A DNA stretch of 14,565 nucleotides from JABIDZ01 sp964402905 (GTDB lineage Archaea > Iainarchaeota > Iainarchaeia > Iainarchaeales > JAAZKV01): assembly GCA_964402905.1 (NCBI GenBank), contig CAYODU010000016.1, forward strand, positions 1 to 14,565, written 5' to 3'. The position numbers and the translations under genes are program-made. Below, piece after piece: positions 12,167 through 14,565 of this stretch (the stretch's first letter is position 1; each line of letters starts with the position of its first letter). The notes beneath the pieces are model-generated. The model was not told where the DNA came from. It did no database searches and saw nothing but the letters and a program-made list of their open reading frames with translations.

Positions 12167-12209
12167 AAAAGTTTGAATAGGAAGCTTTCTTCCTATTCAA
12201 AAAACTTTT
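12167..12209. terminator. Strong hairpin between convergent genes
   Basis: The core is a perfect 13-base inverted repeat, TTTGAATAGGAAG at 12172-12184 and its complement at 12189-12201, with loop CTTT. After a three-base bulge on the right, AAAAG (12167-12171) pairs with CTTTT (12205-12209). A T-rich run follows on each strand. It lies 16 bases after the stop of the small membrane protein and 20 before the end of dnaG, so it may end transcripts from both sides. Confidence 0.65.
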
Positions 12210-12228
12210 TCTGATTTTATTAATTTAT

Positions 12229-13605
12229 TTATAATGTGTATGTTTTTATCTTGTCAGAGCTTGCTGAACCTTTTCTTACTCCAACAATTGTTTTAACGTC
12301 TTTTTTTTCTGCAACATCAAGCAGTCTCTTTGTTATTATTCCGTCAAAGAGTATTGTTGAAACTTTTTTCTTTGATTTTTCCAAGGCATCAAGCATTTCC
12401 TTGACTTCAACATCTTTTATTTTTTTGTTTTTTGAATCAAGAAAACGTGCTTTTAATTTTCCTTTTATTTTATCAAAGTCTTTTTTCAGTGACAACACTT
12501 CTTTTGGTGCTTCTTTTGGAATTTCTCTTTCAACACTAACAACGTTTGTTGGTGCTTCTATTGTTGGTAAACCCGTTGCTGGTTTGTTGAATGGGACAAA
12601 CAGTGGTTTGTTGAACATTGGGCGCGCATGAAAATTCCCTTGTATTCTATCATTTGTCCTATAGTTGAAATTTGGTCTTGGGTTGAAGCGGTTATTGTAA
12701 TTGCTTTTCTGAAAATTGTTTCTTTGTGGAAAACCATCTCTTTGAAAGTTATTTCTTTCAGTGTAACCGTTTCCGTATGCTTTGTTTTGATAGCTATTAT
12801 TTGAATAAGGCATTTTTCTTTTTAGCGCCTGCAAAATTTCTTTTTGAGTTAGTTCTTCAACTTCTTTTCCATCAGGTGCTTTTGCGAGGAAATCTATTTT
12901 TGTTAGTGAAGCAAGTTTTTTTGCATTTAGTTCTCCTCCGCGATCCCCATCAACAAGTAAAGTGGTTGTCTTTTTTCTGCATAACTCAACAAGTTCTTTT
13001 GATATATTACTTCCATTCATTGCAACGGCATTTTTTATTCCGTAGCTTAATAGTTTTAGAACATCTGCTCTACCTTCAACAATTACTATTTCTTCACTAG
13101 CCATTGCTTCGGGGCCCGCATCCATTCCATTTAACGAAATTATTTTCCCTGTTCTAACTCCGCTCTTAATTGTTTCTGCTAGAGTACTGCTTTCAACGCC
13201 TTCAAACTTTTGCATTTTTTCCAAAAGTTGTTTTGCCCTGTCTGTTATTTGTTCTCTTTTTTCTTTTCTTGTATCAGAGATTTTTAATATTTTTATTTTT
13301 GCTTCGCACGGACCAACCTTTTCAACAGTTTCAAGTGTCGCAGCCAAAATACTTGTTTTTACTTGATCAAGAGAACTTGGTATTATTATTTCTCCTTTTG
13401 TAGTTCCCTTTCCCTTGTTAACACTTATTTCTATTCTTCCGATTTTTCCGTTTTGCTGTAATTCTTTTAGGTCCATGTCTTCACCTAAAAGTCCTTCACT
13501 TTGTCCGAAAATTGCCCCAACAATGTCGGGTTTTTCTACTACTCCAGTAATTTCGTAGCTAGCCAGTATTTCGTATTTTACTGTGCTTAAATATGTTTTT
13601 GCCAT
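12229..13605 (-). CDS. dnaG: Archaeal DnaG-type primase / exosome-associated protein
   Basis: Archaeal DnaG has a Toprim domain and is found both as a primase and bound to the RNA-degrading exosome through Csl4. The product is 458 residues. The N-terminal part (1-165) includes KYEILASYEITGVVEKPDIVGAIFGQSEGLLG. The Toprim domain (about 171-262) has VEGRAD at 176-181 with catalytic E177, and DGDRGG at 219-224. KAPDGKEVEELTQKEI follows. The C-terminal domain (about 375-458) has ARFLD, ILFDGIITKRLLDVA and TIVGVRKG. Between them, about 266-345, lies a disordered linker very rich in Asn, Arg, Phe, Tyr and Gln, including RNNFQ twice (284-288 and 295-299). GGAGTGA lies six bases before the ATG. Confidence 0.95.
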   Translation of the reverse strand: MAKTYLSTVKYEILASYEITGVVEKPDIVGAIFGQSEGLLGEDMDLKELQQNGKIGRIEISVNKGKGTTKGEIIIPSSLDQVKTSILAATLETVEKVGPCEAKIKILKISDTRKEKREQITDRAKQLLEKMQKFEGVESSTLAETIKSGVRTGKIISLNGMDAGPEAMASEEIVIVEGRADVLKLLSYGIKNAVAMNGSNISKELVELCRKKTTTLLVDGDRGGELNAKKLASLTKIDFLAKAPDGKEVEELTQKEILQALKRKMPYSNNSYQNKAYGNGYTERNNFQRDGFPQRNNFQKSNYNNRFNPRPNFNYRTNDRIQGNFHARPMFNKPLFVPFNKPATGLPTIEAPTNVVSVEREIPKEAPKEVLSLKKDFDKIKGKLKARFLDSKNKKIKDVEVKEMLDALEKSKKKVSTILFDGIITKRLLDVAEKKDVKTIVGVRKGSASSDKIKTYTL

Positions 13606-13658
13606 TTATATTCACTCCTTTGAATTTAATTTTTAATGACTTTTATTGTCTTTATTTT

Positions 13659-13700
13659 TCAATAAATTTTTTATTGATTGAATAATTTTTTTTTATTCAA
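13659..13700. repeat. Two AT-rich inverted repeats upstream of dnaG
   Basis: TCAATAA-ATTTT-TTATTGA (13659-13677) is followed at once by TTGAATAA, a T7 spacer and TTATTCAA (13678-13700). Each could form a hairpin with a T-rich loop. They lie between the end of the DUF167 gene and dnaG, and the long T runs probably terminate the former (its transcript reads A here, so only the hairpins count) or simply reflect AT richness. No gene is seen in 13606-13734. Confidence 0.35.
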
Positions 13701-13734
13701 ATCTTTTTAGATTGTAGAACTAGGTTGTGTTAGA

Positions 13735-14001
13735 TTAAATTAGTCCAAATAAGATATTTTTCAAATCTTCTTTTTGGATACTAATTTCAATTATTTTTTC
13801 TTTACTTTTAAACCCTGAAATAAGCGTAACTTCAAAACCAAAAATTTTCTTTAATTCTTTTAAAATTTCTTTATTTGCTTTTCCTTTTTCAGGATTACTT
13901 TTTGTTTCAACATATAACTTGTTTTCTATTTCATTATACTTTGCTAAAAACCTTTGTTTTCCAGTTGAAACTTTTAAATGTAAATTTGTTTTTTCTAACA
14001 C
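13735..14001 (-). CDS. DUF167/YggU family protein
   Basis: A small protein of the UPF0235 family, conserved across life but of unknown biochemical role. The signature is present: LHLKVSTG near the N-terminus, SNPEKGKANKEILKELKKIF in the middle (usually PPxxGkANxxLixxL) and VTLISGFKSKEKIIEI (usually viiGxxSRxKxvxi, here with Lys for the usual Arg). The open frame can start at TTG 14016 (93 residues), but a TATA element ends only a few bases upstream of it. Initiation 26 bases from that element falls near 13998-14001, at an in-frame GTG (14001), giving 88 residues with no leader. I prefer GTG, moderately. The stop is next to AT-rich spacer before dnaG. Confidence 0.83.
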   Translation of the reverse strand: MLEKTNLHLKVSTGKQRFLAKYNEIENKLYVETKSNPEKGKANKEILKELKKIFGFEVTLISGFKSKEKIIEISIQKEDLKNILFGLI

Positions 14002-14017
14002 AAACAAATCCTTCAAT

Positions 14018-14029
14018 CTTATATATATT
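14018..14029 (-). promoter_or_regulatory. TATA element of the DUF167 gene
   Basis: The minus strand reads AATATATATAAG, centred near 14024. Its position relative to the possible start codons (14016, 14007, 14001) favours GTG 14001 as a leaderless start. Confidence 0.5.
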
Positions 14030-14096
14030 TTTCCTAACTAAAAGGATATAAATCTTTTTCCTTGACTTTAGTTTAAAAATCCCCCCGCAGTTTGCC

Positions 14097-14105
14097 TTAA
14101 AATAG
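14097..14105 (+). promoter_or_regulatory. TATA element of the Hjc gene
   Basis: TTAAAATAG, preceded by TTTGCC, is centred about 31 bases before the ATG at 14132. The predicted leader is about five bases and there is no ribosome binding site. Confidence 0.4.
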
Positions 14106-14131
14106 CATTTATCTCTAATATTTGTGTTTTT

Positions 14132-14533
14132 ATGGCTCATTACAATAAAGGGGCAAATGCTGAAAGAGAACTCATAAAAGTCCTTTCTGATAGGGGTTTT
14201 GCTGTGTTAAGAGTTGCTGGTTCTGGAGTAAACCCATTGCCTTGCCCAGATGTAGTGGCTTTGTTAAAAGGAAAAATAATTGCTTTTGAGTGCAAAGCTT
14301 GGAAAGGCAAGTACCTAGCAATTCCGCACATAAATATGGATGAGGAAGTTGGTTGGGCAAAACAAGCCGGTGCGATTTTTGTTATTGCTTGGAAAATCCC
14401 GCGCCACGGTTGGCTCTTTGTTTCTTTTGAGCACTTTCACAAAACCGGTAAAAATTATATGCTTTCTTTGGAAGAAGCAAAGCGTCATCACACTGAGTTA
14501 AATGTAATAATTGGTCAGCAAACACAGCTCTAA
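14132..14533 (+). CDS. hjc: Holliday junction resolvase Hjc
   Basis: Hjc is a homodimeric, metal-dependent endonuclease that resolves four-way junctions in recombination and fork repair. The 133-residue product has the family core: KGANAEREL at 6-14 with catalytic E11, RVAGSG at 27-32 with S31, the PDVVA motif with D40, and FECKA with E53 and K55. The later part, EEVGWAKQAGAIFVIAWKIPRHGWLFVSFE, matches the dimer and C-terminal strands. The family usually starts just as here, with a short run before KGxxAERE. The gene is near-leaderless and divergent from the DUF167 gene. The 32 bases after its stop, to the window end, hold nothing recognisable. Confidence 0.94.
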   Translation: MAHYNKGANAERELIKVLSDRGFAVLRVAGSGVNPLPCPDVVALLKGKIIAFECKAWKGKYLAIPHINMDEEVGWAKQAGAIFVIAWKIPRHGWLFVSFEHFHKTGKNYMLSLEEAKRHHTELNVIIGQQTQL

Positions 14534-14565
14534 AAAAAACGATTATCTTTAAAAGCACTTAATAG

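Noticed and set aside
12236..12631. Plus-strand 131-residue frame opposite dnaG
   Set aside because: It lies antisense to the conserved C-terminal domain and linker of DnaG and resembles no protein.

Overview
The window is archaeal chromosomal DNA, strongly AT-rich. Evidence for an archaeon: the ribosomal protein cluster S19e-L39e-L31e-eIF6-L18a (LX)-prefoldin alpha-FtsY, an archaeal DnaG-type primase, RNase P protein Rnp4, the Holliday junction resolvase Hjc, TATA-box promoters with many leaderless genes, GGTGA-type ribosome binding sites, and tRNA genes interrupted at position 37/38. Compact gene packing, AT richness and divergent short proteins would fit a small-genome (DPANN-type) archaeon, but that placement is inference.

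Layout. 1-1226 (+): the end of a LemA-family gene followed by the membrane protease HtpX. 1246-5330 (-): a seven-gene translation and secretion operon read from a TATA box near 5424 (S19e, L39e, L31e, eIF6, L18a, prefoldin alpha, FtsY), with overlapping or nearly touching genes and strong Shine-Dalgarno sites. 5497-6858 (-): Rnp4 overlapping an MTH1-like NUDIX hydrolase, then a GNAT acetyltransferase. 6901-7167: a tRNA-Gly(UCC) gene with a 127-nt intron, followed downstream by a decayed copy of its own 3' end. 7221-8364: a cupin and a thymidylate kinase-like gene, divergent around a shared AT-rich promoter and a 14-bp palindrome. 8420-9373 (+): a polytopic membrane protein with a very basic tail. 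9412-9551 (-): tRNA-Gly(GCC) with a 68-nt intron. 9639-11354 (-): a secreted, membrane-anchored transglutaminase-like protein. 11404-11476 (-): tRNA-Val(UAC), no intron. 11698-12156 (+): a small two-helix membrane protein, convergent with dnaG (12229-13605, -) across a perfect 13-bp hairpin. 13735-14016 (-): a DUF167/YggU protein. 14132-14533 (+): Hjc.

How the parts fit. The operon couples ribosome assembly (S19e, L39e, L31e, L18a, eIF6) with co-translational folding (prefoldin) and membrane targeting (FtsY). Rnp4 and the interrupted tRNAs belong to tRNA maturation. HtpX/LemA and the anchored transglutaminase act at the envelope. MTH1-like NUDIX, Tmk, DnaG and Hjc serve nucleotide pools and DNA maintenance.

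I see no CRISPR array, transposase, phage gene or obvious defence system, and nothing I can call a new system. The points most worth a second look are the two large glycine-tRNA introns, the tRNA 3'-end duplication with its hairpin, the leader hairpin of the ribosomal operon, the prion-like linker in DnaG, and the lineage-specific tails on ribosomal proteins.
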